Below are positions 1-8,106 of a stretch of 64,000 bases of DNA, one piece after another. The translations under genes and the position numbers were made by a program. The stretch is from an uncultured Candidatus Melainabacteria bacterium (GTDB taxonomy: Bacteria > Cyanobacteriota > Vampirovibrionia > Gastranaerophilales > Gastranaerophilaceae). How positions within the stretch are numbered: position 1 is the stretch's first letter; each line of letters opens with the position of its first letter. The stretch lies in contig CAKVIE010000005.1 of assembly GCA_934754505.1 (NCBI GenBank), positions 62,001 to 126,000 on the forward strand. Reading direction: 5' to 3'. The notes beneath the pieces are model-generated. The model did no database searches and was not told where the DNA came from. It was given only the letters and a program-made list of their open reading frames with translations.

Positions 1-305
1 CCATGCTTGCAAAAATAGCATTTTCCGCAAGGTGCAGAATTTGCCGCAACAACTCTATCCCCGACTTTAAAATCAGTCACGTTTTTTCCGACAGATTCAA
101 TTACACCCGAAAATTCATGCCCGAATCCTGACGGTACATGTTTTATCAAAACGGGGTGACCACGTCTGAATGTTTTCAAATCCGTACCGCAGGTCAAAGC
201 CGCTTCGATTTTTACTCTGACTTCATTGGGTTTCGGGTCTTTTATATCAGTTGTTTCATATCTTATGTCTCCCGGGGCATAAAATCTTACGGCTTTCATT
301 TTCAT
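1..305 (-). CDS. Zinc-dependent medium-chain dehydrogenase, N-terminal part (runs off the window)
   Basis: This is the amino-terminal ~100 residues of an alcohol/polyol dehydrogenase of the MDR superfamily. The rest lies left of base 1. Visible landmarks are the catalytic-zinc cysteine in LTCGTD, the GHEFSG motif with its zinc-ligand His and Glu, and the start of the structural-zinc lobe (CGKCYFC). The ATG at 305 overlaps the upstream gene's stop as ATGA, which implies translational coupling; a second in-frame ATG lies at 299. The upstream neighbour is a paralogue, so two related oxidoreductases are made together. Family members act on secondary alcohols, polyols or threonine with NAD(P). The substrate cannot be read here. 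Confidence 0.85.
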   Translation of the reverse strand, partial: MKMKAVRFYAPGDIRYETTDIKDPKPNEVRVKIEAALTCGTDLKTFRRGHPVLIKHVPSGFGHEFSGVIESVGKNVTDFKVGDRVVAANSAPCGKCYFCKH

Positions 306-1312
306 ATTTTTATATACGCTTTCATAATTTTATTTGATAAAGTATCTGCAACGGCGTCGTTGATTTTTTCGAGCGGATAAACAGTCGTCAAACCTTCAAC
401 CTTAACTCTTTCGTTTTGCAAAAGGTTGAAAGCATCTTCCAAATCAACAGGTGATGAAGAATAACTGCTTGTAACAGTCAATTCTCGATAATAAATTTGA
501 TTATTCGGATAAGCCGTTTCATCAGATTTAACAGACGAAAAAACATTTATTGTTCCGCCGTCACGAACAGCTTTAAATGCCAAATCAAGAGCTTTATCCG
601 CACCTGAGGTCATAATTATCGCATCAAATCCCGACGGATTTACGGAAAGTTTCATATCCGAAACGGTTTCTTCAAGGTCGCCTAACAAAAATGCATCTTC
701 AAATCCCAATTTTTTAGCAAGATTTACTCTGTCTTGAATTAAATCAATTCCGTATGCATTAAAACCGAATTCTCGAACTGCCTGCCCCATCAAAAGTCCG
801 ATTGAGCCGAGTCCGATTACCAAAACATTTGCATTAAAAGATAAATTCGTTCTTTTTACACATCTTATGCAGCAGGCTAAAGGCTCCGTGAAAGAGATTG
901 TTTCGTTGCTGACTGATGATGTAATCCTGAAAACGGTGTTCATCAAATGGTCTTCCGAAATTTCTATATACTCCGAAAATCCTCCGGGGTGAATGTTTGT
1001 TCTCTTGAATTTTCTGCACATAGAATAATTTTCGCCAAAACAATATGTACATTCAAAACACGGAACGTGGTGTCCCATAACGATTTCATCACCGACTTCA
1101 AAATCACTGTCAGAATTTATTTCGACAATTTTTCCGACAATTTCATGCCCTAAAACACTTCCGTCAGGCACGCTGTTATGTTTCATCTTAACGATATCAG
1201 AACCGCATAAACCGCAGCCGTATATCTTTACTATTGCACCTTTTCCGTTTAATTTCGGCTTTTCTAACTCAGCCAATTCCATTTTTCCGTTTTTAAATAT
1301 TGCCGCTTTCAT
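302..1312 (-). CDS. Zinc-dependent medium-chain alcohol/polyol dehydrogenase
   Basis: A 336-residue MDR-family oxidoreductase. It shows catalytic-zinc residues (CGLCGSD, then GHEIVGK), a four-cysteine structural zinc lobe (CFECTYC plus a later Cys) and a Rossmann segment, VIGLGSIGLLMG, near residue 170. I chose the ATG at 1312 because AGGGAA lies seven bases before it; a longer in-frame start at 1333 has no such site. It sits 31 bases after trmD and is coupled to a second dehydrogenase downstream. Sorbitol or threonine dehydrogenase-like activity is possible, but the substrate is not determinable from sequence. Confidence 0.9.
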   Translation of the reverse strand: MKAAIFKNGKMELAELEKPKLNGKGAIVKIYGCGLCGSDIVKMKHNSVPDGSVLGHEIVGKIVEINSDSDFEVGDEIVMGHHVPCFECTYCFGENYSMCRKFKRTNIHPGGFSEYIEISEDHLMNTVFRITSSVSNETISFTEPLACCIRCVKRTNLSFNANVLVIGLGSIGLLMGQAVREFGFNAYGIDLIQDRVNLAKKLGFEDAFLLGDLEETVSDMKLSVNPSGFDAIIMTSGADKALDLAFKAVRDGGTINVFSSVKSDETAYPNNQIYYRELTVTSSYSSSPVDLEDAFNLLQNERVKVEGLTTVYPLEKINDAVADTLSNKIMKAYIKI

Positions 1313-1343
1313 AACTTTCCCTTTTCGGCACAATTATAACATG

Positions 1344-2081
1344 CTAAAAATTACTGTTAAATTCTTTCAACAACTTTTTATCCTCTTTGGATAATTCGGT
1401 ATTCAAAAATTTTTCAAACAAATCAGGGCGTTTCGCTTTTGTTCTCTCAAATTGTTTTAATCTCCGCCATTTCGCAATTAATTCGTGATTTCCCGAAAGC
1501 AAAATTTCAGGCACCTCTAAATTCTCGTAGTTTCTCGGTTTGGTATATTGAGGATATTCAAGCAAATATTCCGAATGTGAATCATAATCCTTTGATTCGG
1601 AATTTCCCAAAGTACCTTCAAGCAGCCTCGAAACAGAATCTATCACGCAAATTGCAGAATATTCGCCGCCCGATAAAACAAAATCTCCTATCGAAATTTC
1701 TCTTGCTTTCGACAAAATTTTAATACGTTCATCAAAACCCTCGTAATGACCGCAAATTATTATGAGCCGAGATTTTTTTGAAAATTCTTCCGCAATTCTT
1801 TGGTTAAAAAGCTCGCCTTGCGGTGTCATAATTATCGTTTCGGAATTTTCTTCCTCGTCAATGCTGTTTAATGCATCTAAAAACGGCTGACAAGACAAAA
1901 CCATGCCCGCACCGCCGCCATAAGGCGTATCATCTGTTTTTCGGTGTTTATCGTGGGTGAAATCTCTCGGATTAACGGTATTTATTGAAATAACACCTTT
2001 TCCGCCTGCTCTTGAAATCATGCTTTCGCTGCATGCACCCTTGATTATATCGGGAAACAATGTAACTATATCAAATTTCAC
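1344..2081 (-). CDS. trmD: tRNA (guanine37-N1)-methyltransferase
   Basis: TrmD methylates N1 of G37, next to the anticodon, using S-adenosylmethionine, and prevents +1 frameshifting. The 245-residue length is normal. The start MKFDIVTLFPD, the internal DDTPYGGGAGM and the trefoil-knot region (IICGHYEGFDERI, then SIGDFVLSGGE) are diagnostic. Its ATG overlaps the rimM stop by four bases, so translation is probably coupled. RimM-TrmD pairing is the usual bacterial arrangement, but rpsP and rplS are absent from this unit. Confidence 0.97.
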   Translation of the reverse strand: MKFDIVTLFPDIIKGACSESMISRAGGKGVISINTVNPRDFTHDKHRKTDDTPYGGGAGMVLSCQPFLDALNSIDEEENSETIIMTPQGELFNQRIAEEFSKKSRLIIICGHYEGFDERIKILSKAREISIGDFVLSGGEYSAICVIDSVSRLLEGTLGNSESKDYDSHSEYLLEYPQYTKPRNYENLEVPEILLSGNHELIAKWRRLKQFERTKAKRPDLFEKFLNTELSKEDKKLLKEFNSNF

Positions 2082-2590
2082 TCGATAAGACCCTCGATAT
2101 TGTTTATGACAACAATTTTCTCCTTTAGCGAAACATAAGGCACAAGCTCTTTTACGAAAGGAACAAGATGTAATTTTTCGTTGCCGTCTTTTATTTCCAA
2201 AAGTTCTGCAGCCCCGTTTGAGCCGACATTAACAATTTCTCCGATTTGTTCTTCATCAGAATTCAAAACCCGCATTCCAATCAAGTCGCTTATAAAAAAT
2301 TCATCTTCTTTTAACGTACTTGTTGCAACGTCTTTCGGGATTTTTATATCCAAGCCTTTTATTTTTTCAACTTCGTTAATGGAATTTATTTCCTTAAATT
2401 TAATCAGTGCATGCTGTTTATGAAATCTGACGGATTCGACCGTGAATTTTTCTTCGTTTCCGTCAATATCAATGAAAACAGCTTTCAAAGACTCAATTCT
2501 GTCCTCATTGCCTCTGGTGTAGCCGACTTTGACTTCGCCCTTGATGCCGTGAAAATTAAGTACCTTTCCGATTGAAATAAGCTCGCTCAT
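2078..2590 (-). CDS. rimM: 16S rRNA processing protein RimM
   Basis: RimM binds ribosomal protein S19 and assists maturation of the 30S head. The 170-residue protein has the N-terminal RimM barrel (IGKVLNFHGIKGEVKV) and the C-terminal PRC-like barrel, including DLIGMRV and the V-x-x-LVPYV region near residue 145. It lies between the zinc-ribbon/DRPQR-repeat gene (two-base gap) and trmD (four-base overlap), so it is in the same transcript. Confidence 0.95.
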   Translation of the reverse strand: MSELISIGKVLNFHGIKGEVKVGYTRGNEDRIESLKAVFIDIDGNEEKFTVESVRFHKQHALIKFKEINSINEVEKIKGLDIKIPKDVATSTLKEDEFFISDLIGMRVLNSDEEQIGEIVNVGSNGAAELLEIKDGNEKLHLVPFVKELVPYVSLKEKIVVINNIEGLIE

Positions 2591-2592
2591 TG

Positions 2593-3591
2593 TTATTTCT
2601 TCTTATATTCTTTCGGTGCATCGGCTCTGTCGGGATTCCATCTGTCAAGTCCCATTTGCTTTCTGATTAAACCAATTCCGACGTGAACTCTCCATTCATC
2701 CATCTTTAATTGTGCTGCAATTATTTTGTGGCAGCCGATTGGAGGCAGCGGCAACAACGGTTCATATAAAGTTTTTATAGCCGTTAATTGATCAGGTGTT
2801 ACTGCAAGCTTTCTTTTCGGGAATGCTAACTTCGGCAACATCATCTTTTGTCTTACAAGGTTAATTCCGAAAAATACCTTTCTCGGCTCAATTCCGAGTG
2901 CTGCTCCGATAACTTCATGAATATCATGATTCGGTAACGGCAATGCTTTTTTGTAAATAAATTCAATCTGTGCAAGCTGTTCCTTGCTTATCAAAAGCTG
3001 TTTCGGTTTTTGCTGAGGTCTTTTGTTAAAATTGTTGTTTCTTCTGAAATTGCCTTGTTGACGGAAATTTCTTTGTGGTCTGTCGCCGTAATTACCTCTG
3101 TTATTGAAGTTTCTTTGCGGTCTGTCACCATAGCCGCCTCTGTTGTTATCGTAACTTCTTTGCGGTCTGTCGCCGTAGTTTCCTCTGTTATCATAGCTTC
3201 TTTGCGGTCTGTCACCGTAACCTCTGTTGTCATAATTTCTTTGAGGTCTGTCATAACCGCTATTATAACTTCTTTGCGGTCTGTCGTAATTATTATATCC
3301 GTTATCGTAGTTTCGTTGAGGTCTGTCGCCGTAACTTCTTTGCGGACGGTCATATCTGCGTTCTTCTCCGCCAAATGATGCTCCGCCTGCGGAATATCCG
3401 TTCATATATGTTCTTTTTTCAGAAGTTTCTTCCGTATTTTCAGAATGTCCCTGATTTTGGCTTTGCTCTTGGCTTTCTCCGCTGTCACCGCCTTGTTTTC
3501 TGTCAGGATACAAACAGTTAGGACATATTACACGCTTCGGATTTTTAGTTTCAAATTCCGCACCACACTTTGTACACTTATTAATATACAT
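2593..3591 (-). CDS. Zinc-ribbon protein with eight DRPQR repeats and a duplicated C-terminal domain
   Basis: A 332-residue protein that I do not recognise as a named family. Residues 6-26 form a zinc ribbon (Cys6, Cys9, Cys23, Cys26). Residues 81-180 are low complexity and rich in Arg, Gly, Asn and Tyr, with eight copies of DRPQR separated by SYDN/NYDN-like spacers; this resembles RG-rich RNA-binding tails. The C-terminus holds two copies of a ~60-residue unit (about 199-261 and 262-325). Each has LPLP, a following His about five residues on, and G-I-x-L-x-R-x-x-M. It is first in an operon with rimM and trmD, where rpsP and a KH-domain gene often sit, so a ribosome- or RNA-related role is plausible but inferred. 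Confidence 0.88.
   Translation of the reverse strand: MYINKCTKCGAEFETKNPKRVICPNCLYPDRKQGGDSGESQEQSQNQGHSENTEETSEKRTYMNGYSAGGASFGGEERRYDRPQRSYGDRPQRNYDNGYNNYDRPQRSYNSGYDRPQRNYDNRGYGDRPQRSYDNRGNYGDRPQRSYDNNRGGYGDRPQRNFNNRGNYGDRPQRNFRQQGNFRRNNNFNKRPQQKPKQLLISKEQLAQIEFIYKKALPLPNHDIHEVIGAALGIEPRKVFFGINLVRQKMMLPKLAFPKRKLAVTPDQLTAIKTLYEPLLPLPPIGCHKIIAAQLKMDEWRVHVGIGLIRKQMGLDRWNPDRADAPKEYKKK
3052..3351 (-). repeat. In-gene tandem repeat coding for DRPQR units
   Basis: About 300 bases of imperfect tandem repeats inside the zinc-ribbon gene. Each unit carries the coding sequence for DRPQR followed by a Tyr/Asn/Gly spacer; unit length varies between roughly 21 and 51 bases. The repetition keeps other frames open on both strands, giving spurious ORFs. 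Copy number could vary between strains. Confidence 0.85.
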
Positions 3592-3675
3592 CTCTATATT
3601 TTTCCTTAATTAATCAATAAAATAAATAAATTCCCTAATGATTTAAAAACAATCTCGTATGTTCCGTATATTTTT

Positions 3676-3703
3676 ATTTTACCAAAATCTATTTAAAATA
3701 CAA
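3676..3703 (-). promoter_or_regulatory. Promoter of the zinc-ribbon/rimM/trmD operon
   Basis: Reading leftward, a -35 box TTGTAT is followed by a 16-base spacer and a -10 box TAAAAT preceded by TGG (extended -10). It would start transcription near 3669 and leave a leader of roughly 78 bases before the ATG at 3591. It lies directly downstream of rlmN. Confidence 0.5.
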
Positions 3704-3712
3704 GTATTTTTA

Positions 3713-4756
3713 TTATTTTTTGCCTTTTTTGTTTTGATACTTTGAACTCAATTGACCGCAAGCCGCATCAATATCTGCACCACGCTCAAGTCTTATCGTA
3801 ACTTTTTTGCCTGATGCTTCCACCATACATTTGAATTTCATAACCGTCGATTTATCGGGCTTTTTGTAATCGCAGTATTCGTTTTCGTTATACAAAATCA
3901 AATTTACATTACACTTCAACTTAGAAATCAATTCACTTAATTTTTTTGCATCGGTTATGCTGTCATTTATTCCTTTAATCAAAATATATTCCATCGTAAC
4001 ACGTCTGCCTGTCGCCTCTGTCAACAAACGAAGTTCCTTGATAACATCTTCGACTTTATATTTTTTCTCAACCGGCATTAAACTTTCTCTAACTTCATGA
4101 ACAGGGCTGTGCAAAGATAGAGCCAATGTCGGCTGGAATTTCAACTCGGTCAATCTTTTTATCCCCGGAATAATTCCGCAAGTTGAAACGGTTATTCTTC
4201 TTGAGCCGATTTTGAAATCTTCTCTCAATCTGTCAATCGCACCAAGCACGTTATCCAAGTTTAACAAAGGTTCTCCCTGACCCATAAAAACGATATTTGT
4301 AACCTTTAAGCCTGTTTCTGCCTGAATTATATAAATTTGTTTTAATATCTCATCGGTTTTCAAATCACGTTTGAAGCCTAATTTGGCGGTTGCACAAAAT
4401 TTGCAGCCCATAGGACAGCCGACTTGAGAACTTATACAAGCCGTCAAATTTGCTCTGTTATCAAATCTCATAAGAACAGCTTCCGTCAAATTTCCGTCAC
4501 TGAGTTCAAATAAAAATTTCATCGTTCCGTCGGAGCTGACCTGCTTATCCTTCAAAACAACATCGCTTAAGACTAACTGTTCCTTTAAAGTTTCTCTGAA
4601 ACTCAACGGTAAATCGGTCATTTCATCAAAAGATTTATAAGATTTCAAATAAATTCCGTTATAAATTTGGGTCGCACGAAATTTGCTTCCGCCAAGTTCT
4701 GACACAATTTCCTGTAATTCTGCTAAATTTTTTCCGACTAAATATCTTTTTTCCAT
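3713..4756 (-). CDS. rlmN: Dual-specificity 23S rRNA/tRNA adenine-C2 methyltransferase
   Basis: RlmN is a radical SAM enzyme that methylates C2 of A2503 in 23S rRNA and of A37 in some tRNAs. The 347 residues include the radical-SAM cysteine motif (GCPMGCKFCATAK), the family motif MGQGEPLLN and the conserved ALSLHSP segment. There is no Shine-Dalgarno site. Instead TGATAAACT ends exactly six bases before the ATG, as in the divergent coaE, which suggests a leaderless transcript. Confidence 0.96.
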   Translation of the reverse strand: MEKRYLVGKNLAELQEIVSELGGSKFRATQIYNGIYLKSYKSFDEMTDLPLSFRETLKEQLVLSDVVLKDKQVSSDGTMKFLFELSDGNLTEAVLMRFDNRANLTACISSQVGCPMGCKFCATAKLGFKRDLKTDEILKQIYIIQAETGLKVTNIVFMGQGEPLLNLDNVLGAIDRLREDFKIGSRRITVSTCGIIPGIKRLTELKFQPTLALSLHSPVHEVRESLMPVEKKYKVEDVIKELRLLTEATGRRVTMEYILIKGINDSITDAKKLSELISKLKCNVNLILYNENEYCDYKKPDKSTVMKFKCMVEASGKKVTIRLERGADIDAACGQLSSKYQNKKGKK

Positions 4757-4762
4757 ATTTTA

Positions 4763-4771
4763 AGTTTATCA
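4763..4771 (-). promoter_or_regulatory. Extended -10 box for leaderless rlmN
   Basis: TGATAAACT (leftward) stands six bases before the rlmN ATG. That spacing puts the transcription start at or next to the start codon. The hexamer matches TATAAT at four of six positions, so it is the weakest of the four similar cases. Confidence 0.35.
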
Positions 4772-4800
4772 CAAAATTTCATGTCTTATTATTTTTTATT

Positions 4801-4809
4801 TGTTATAAT
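4801..4809 (+). promoter_or_regulatory. Extended -10 box for leaderless coaE
   Basis: TGTTATAAT, a perfect -10 hexamer with TGN extension, ends six bases before the coaE ATG at 4816. No Shine-Dalgarno site fits between them, so transcription probably begins at the ATG itself. Confidence 0.6.
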
Positions 4810-4815
4810 GAATAT

Positions 4816-5400
4816 ATGATTAAAATTGCAATTACAGGTAACATAGCTTCGGGCAAGTCGGTTGTCGAAAAAATCTTAAAAGACTTACACTATCCCGTAA
4901 TAGATACAGATAAAGTCGTTCACGATTTATTTATTGAGTCAAAAGAACTGAATAATCAGCTTAAAATGTCGTTTGCAGATTATAATATTTATACCGAAAA
5001 TGTTATTGACCGAAAAAAATTGGCAAAAGTCGTTTTTTCCGATAAAAAATTGCTTAAAAAACTTGAAGATATTACACACCCTTTTATAATTGACAAAGTG
5101 CTTGACTTCTTTGAGGAGCATAAAAACGAGAATTTCACTTTTGTTGCCGTTCCTCTGCTCTATGAAGTTAATTGGACTTATCTTTTTGACAAAGTCATAA
5201 TGGTTGCGGCTAATGATGAAATTCGTATGCACAGACTCATGTACAGAAGAAATTTCACAAAAGAAGATGCCCTCAAGCGTATGAATACTCAAATTCCGCA
5301 AGAAGAAAAAATCAAATTTGCAGATTTTGTAATTTATAACAACACAAATTATATTGCTTTAAATACCCAAATTAACGACATTCTTTGCAAGCTTGTATAA
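4816..5400 (+). CDS. coaE: Dephospho-CoA kinase
   Basis: CoaE phosphorylates the 3'-hydroxyl of dephospho-CoA with ATP, the last step of coenzyme A synthesis in the cytoplasm. The 194-residue protein is typical in length. It shows the P-loop GNIASGKS at residues 7-14, the DTDKVVHDL segment, ITHPFI, the VPLLYEV motif and a lid arginine region (HRLMYRRN). It is divergent from rlmN across 59 bases. The start is fixed by the -10 box six bases upstream and the absence of a ribosome site. Confidence 0.95.
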   Translation: MIKIAITGNIASGKSVVEKILKDLHYPVIDTDKVVHDLFIESKELNNQLKMSFADYNIYTENVIDRKKLAKVVFSDKKLLKKLEDITHPFIIDKVLDFFEEHKNENFTFVAVPLLYEVNWTYLFDKVIMVAANDEIRMHRLMYRRNFTKEDALKRMNTQIPQEEKIKFADFVIYNNTNYIALNTQINDILCKLV

Positions 5401-5423
5401 ACATGTCTTTTAATAAATTTTTG

Positions 5424-5432
5424 TGTTATGCT
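5424..5432 (+). promoter_or_regulatory. Extended -10 box for the DUF3089 gene
   Basis: TGTTATGCT ends six bases before the ATG at 5439. The spacing and TGN extension are the same as at coaE, and no Shine-Dalgarno site is visible. It supports the 5439 start over longer in-frame readings. Confidence 0.45.
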
Positions 5433-5438
5433 TTAGCA

Positions 5439-6443
5439 ATGAAAAAAATATTTACATTACTAATTATAATGCTTGCATTTGCTGTTTCTGCGTTTGCAAA
5501 AACAGATATTAAAAACAATGATTATTCAAAACCTGAAAATTGGCTTTCCATGCCCGCAAAAACGGATTATCCCGTCGATGTTTTTTACATATATCCGACA
5601 ACTTGTATGTCAAAAAACTTTATTCAGCTGCATAAATGCGAGATTGATAATGAGGATATGAGATTTCATGCCCGTAAAGTTTTCAACTTACAAGCGAAAG
5701 TTTTTGACACGGCGGCAAATATTTATGCACCGTTTTATACCCAGCTCGGACTTGCATCGTTTTTGAACATGGATTTTAGCGGAATAAACAGCAAAGTTGC
5801 TTCAAACGAACAGGAAATTTCAGATATTTACAACTCACTTGATTATTATTTTAAAAATAAAAATAACAATCGACCGTTCATTTTGGCAAGCCATTCTCAA
5901 GGTTCGTCCGTAATGCTTTTGGTTTTATCTGATTATATGAAAAAACACCCCGAATATTACAAAAACATGGTAGCAGCTTATGTAATCGGAGTTCCCGTAA
6001 CAAAGCAATATATGAAAGCTAATCCGCATCTTAAATTTGCACGAAAAAAAGATGATACGGGTGTAATAATTTCCTACAACACACAAGCCCCGACGAAAAC
6101 AGGGGCAAATATTGTTTATCAAAAAGACAGCCTTGTTATAAATCCTATTTCTTGGTCAAGATTTAAGTCTGCTCCGCAATCGAAAAACCTCGGCTCTATT
6201 GACGAATTTTCGATGAAAATAATTTATCCGGGGCTTGCAGATGCTAAAACAGACCGCAAAAAAGGTATAATTGTCTGCTCTACCGCAGATGTCAAAAAAT
6301 ACGAAATTCCCATGCCCGAATTTTTCGGCCACGGCTCATATCACGGACAAGATTATCAATTCTATTTTATGAATTTGCGGCAAAATGCAAAAGACAGAAT
6401 TAACAAATTTTTGAGTTCTAAAAAAAATAATTTTATAAAATAA
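5439..6443 (+). CDS. Secreted DUF3089 alpha/beta-hydrolase-like protein
   Basis: A 334-residue exported protein with a signal peptide (MKKIFTLL... ending AVSAFAK, about 20 residues). The body fits the DUF3089 family: DVFYIYPTTCM near the start, a nucleophile-elbow-like SHSQGS around residue 153, and a late GHGSYHGQDYQFY that may carry the catalytic His. These features suggest a serine hydrolase (esterase or lipase-like) acting outside the inner membrane; the substrate is unknown. The gene follows coaE and converges on serA with a shared terminator. It carries three CATGCCCG octamers in two different frames. Confidence 0.85.
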   Translation: MKKIFTLLIIMLAFAVSAFAKTDIKNNDYSKPENWLSMPAKTDYPVDVFYIYPTTCMSKNFIQLHKCEIDNEDMRFHARKVFNLQAKVFDTAANIYAPFYTQLGLASFLNMDFSGINSKVASNEQEISDIYNSLDYYFKNKNNNRPFILASHSQGSSVMLLVLSDYMKKHPEYYKNMVAAYVIGVPVTKQYMKANPHLKFARKKDDTGVIISYNTQAPTKTGANIVYQKDSLVINPISWSRFKSAPQSKNLGSIDEFSMKIIYPGLADAKTDRKKGIIVCSTADVKKYEIPMPEFFGHGSYHGQDYQFYFMNLRQNAKDRINKFLSSKKNNFIK

Positions 6444-6480
6444 AAAAAACGACCCTCATTATTACGAGAGTCATTTTTTA
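6444..6480. terminator. Bidirectional terminator between the DUF3089 gene and serA
   Basis: The stem GACCCTC/GAGAGTC (one mismatch, eight-base loop, 6451-6472) is flanked by A-rich sequence on the left and a T run on the right. It can end transcripts from both directions between convergent genes. Confidence 0.7.
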
Positions 6481-6496
6481 ATTATTTTTTCACTGA

Positions 6497-8086
6497 TTAT
6501 GCATTCAAGTGAATGTATTTTGCATCTTGGATACCATCAACTTCTGCAATCTTCTTCAAAGTATCATTTTCAACTTTGCTGTCAGTGTTAATAAGCATTA
6601 TTGACATCGGATCATTATCAGTGTTTTTAGCAACGTGCATACGGCTGATGTTAACATTTGCATCACCGATAATAGATGCAACTTTCGCAATCATTCCGGG
6701 TTGGTTTACGTGAGGAATGATTAACATGTGTTCATCAGGTTCGATGCTCATTTGGTGTCCGTTGATTTCAACTATTCTCGGCATGTGTTCCGCAATCAAA
6801 GCACCTGTTACGGTTTGTTCATCCGAATCCGTCAACAATTTAACGGTGATTGTGCCGATATATGTGCAATCCTTCTCTGATTGTGAAGTTACTACGTTAA
6901 TACCTCTTTCCTTAGCCAAAACAGGAGCATTAACGTAATTTACACCTTCCGTAATTGATGAAAATACACCTTTTAAAACAGCTATCTTCAACGGTGAAAT
7001 GTCTAAGCCCGAAAGTTTTCCTTTAACTTCAATGCTTATTGACTTCAAATTTCCGTCAGCAAGTTGGAATGCCAATCCGCCGATGTTTTCGGCAATTTGC
7101 ATATAGTCTTTTACAGGTTCCAAAACTGAAGGCTTCAAAGCAGGAATGTTTACTGCCGCTTTTGCACTTCCGCCTGACAAAACTTCTCTGATTTGTTCTG
7201 CAACGTCAATAGCTACGTTTAATTGAGCTTCTTTTGTGCTTGCTCCGAGGTGTGGAGTCAAAACAACATTCGCATCACAGCTGCATAACGGGCATTTTGA
7301 CATATCAGGTTCGTTTTCATAAACGTCTATTGCCGCCGATGCAACCTGTCCTGATTCAAGTGCTTCTTTCAATGCTTCTTCTTCAATAATACCGCCTCTT
7401 GCACAGTTGATAAGTCTTACACCTTTTTTCATCTTTGCAATAGTGTCTTTATTGATTAAATGTACGGTTTCTCTTGTTTTCGGAACGTGAACCGTTATAT
7501 AATCGCATTTTCCCCATAATTCATCGAGGTTGCGAACATATTTAGCACCTGTTTTTTCAACGATTTCTTCCGTTGTGTAAGGGTCACTTACGATAACATT
7601 CATACCAAGTGCAATAGCGACTTTTGCAACGTGCGAACCGATTTTACCAAATCCGATAACACCTAAAGTTTTACCGAAAACTTCTGTTCCCGTAAACTTT
7701 GAACGTTCCCAATTGCCTGCCTTTGTTGAAGTTGCTGCTGTCGGAATGTTTCTCGACATTGCGAGCATCAATGCAACTGTGTGTTCTGCCGCCGCATTCG
7801 TGTTTCCGTCAGGTGAATTTACTACCAAAATACCTTTCTGCGTTGCAGCTTCGATATCAATGTTGTCAACACCTACGCCTGCTCTGCCGATAATCTTGAT
7901 GTTTTTACCTGCTTCAATTATCTTCTTCGTTACTTTTGTTTGGCTTCTGACCATCAAAGCGTCAAATTCACCAATTTTTTCGCAAAGTTCATCTTCGGGC
8001 ATGGTCGGTAAAAATACCGCTTCCGCTACTCCGTCAAGAATTTTTCCTGCACTTTCGTTAATTTTATCTGTAATTAAAACTTTCAT
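6497..8086 (-). CDS. serA: D-3-phosphoglycerate dehydrogenase (long, ACT-containing form)
   Basis: SerA oxidises 3-phosphoglycerate to 3-phosphohydroxypyruvate with NAD+, the first step of serine synthesis. The 529-residue length marks the long form. It has a substrate/NAD domain (GVGVDNIDIEAA, GFGKIGSHVAK, catalytic His in PHLGAST), an intervening domain from about 320 and a C-terminal ACT domain (IIPHVNQPGMIAKV) that usually senses serine. The start at 8086 has AAAGGA upstream. It lies 20 bases after a class V aminotransferase gene that probably supplies the next step. Confidence 0.96.
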   Translation of the reverse strand: MKVLITDKINESAGKILDGVAEAVFLPTMPEDELCEKIGEFDALMVRSQTKVTKKIIEAGKNIKIIGRAGVGVDNIDIEAATQKGILVVNSPDGNTNAAAEHTVALMLAMSRNIPTAATSTKAGNWERSKFTGTEVFGKTLGVIGFGKIGSHVAKVAIALGMNVIVSDPYTTEEIVEKTGAKYVRNLDELWGKCDYITVHVPKTRETVHLINKDTIAKMKKGVRLINCARGGIIEEEALKEALESGQVASAAIDVYENEPDMSKCPLCSCDANVVLTPHLGASTKEAQLNVAIDVAEQIREVLSGGSAKAAVNIPALKPSVLEPVKDYMQIAENIGGLAFQLADGNLKSISIEVKGKLSGLDISPLKIAVLKGVFSSITEGVNYVNAPVLAKERGINVVTSQSEKDCTYIGTITVKLLTDSDEQTVTGALIAEHMPRIVEINGHQMSIEPDEHMLIIPHVNQPGMIAKVASIIGDANVNISRMHVAKNTDNDPMSIMLINTDSKVENDTLKKIAEVDGIQDAKYIHLNA

Positions 8087-8106
8087 TTTATGTCCTTTTT
8101 AACAAA

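Noticed and set aside
3052..3351. CRISPR-like array of regular repeats
   Set aside because: The units are imperfect, in frame and code for DRPQR peptides; there are no unique spacers of constant length and no cas genes.
2991..3378. Long open frames on both strands within the DRPQR-repeat gene (122 and 127 codons)
   Set aside because: They are by-products of the tandem repeat in the zinc-ribbon gene; the products are low-complexity and have no ribosome site.
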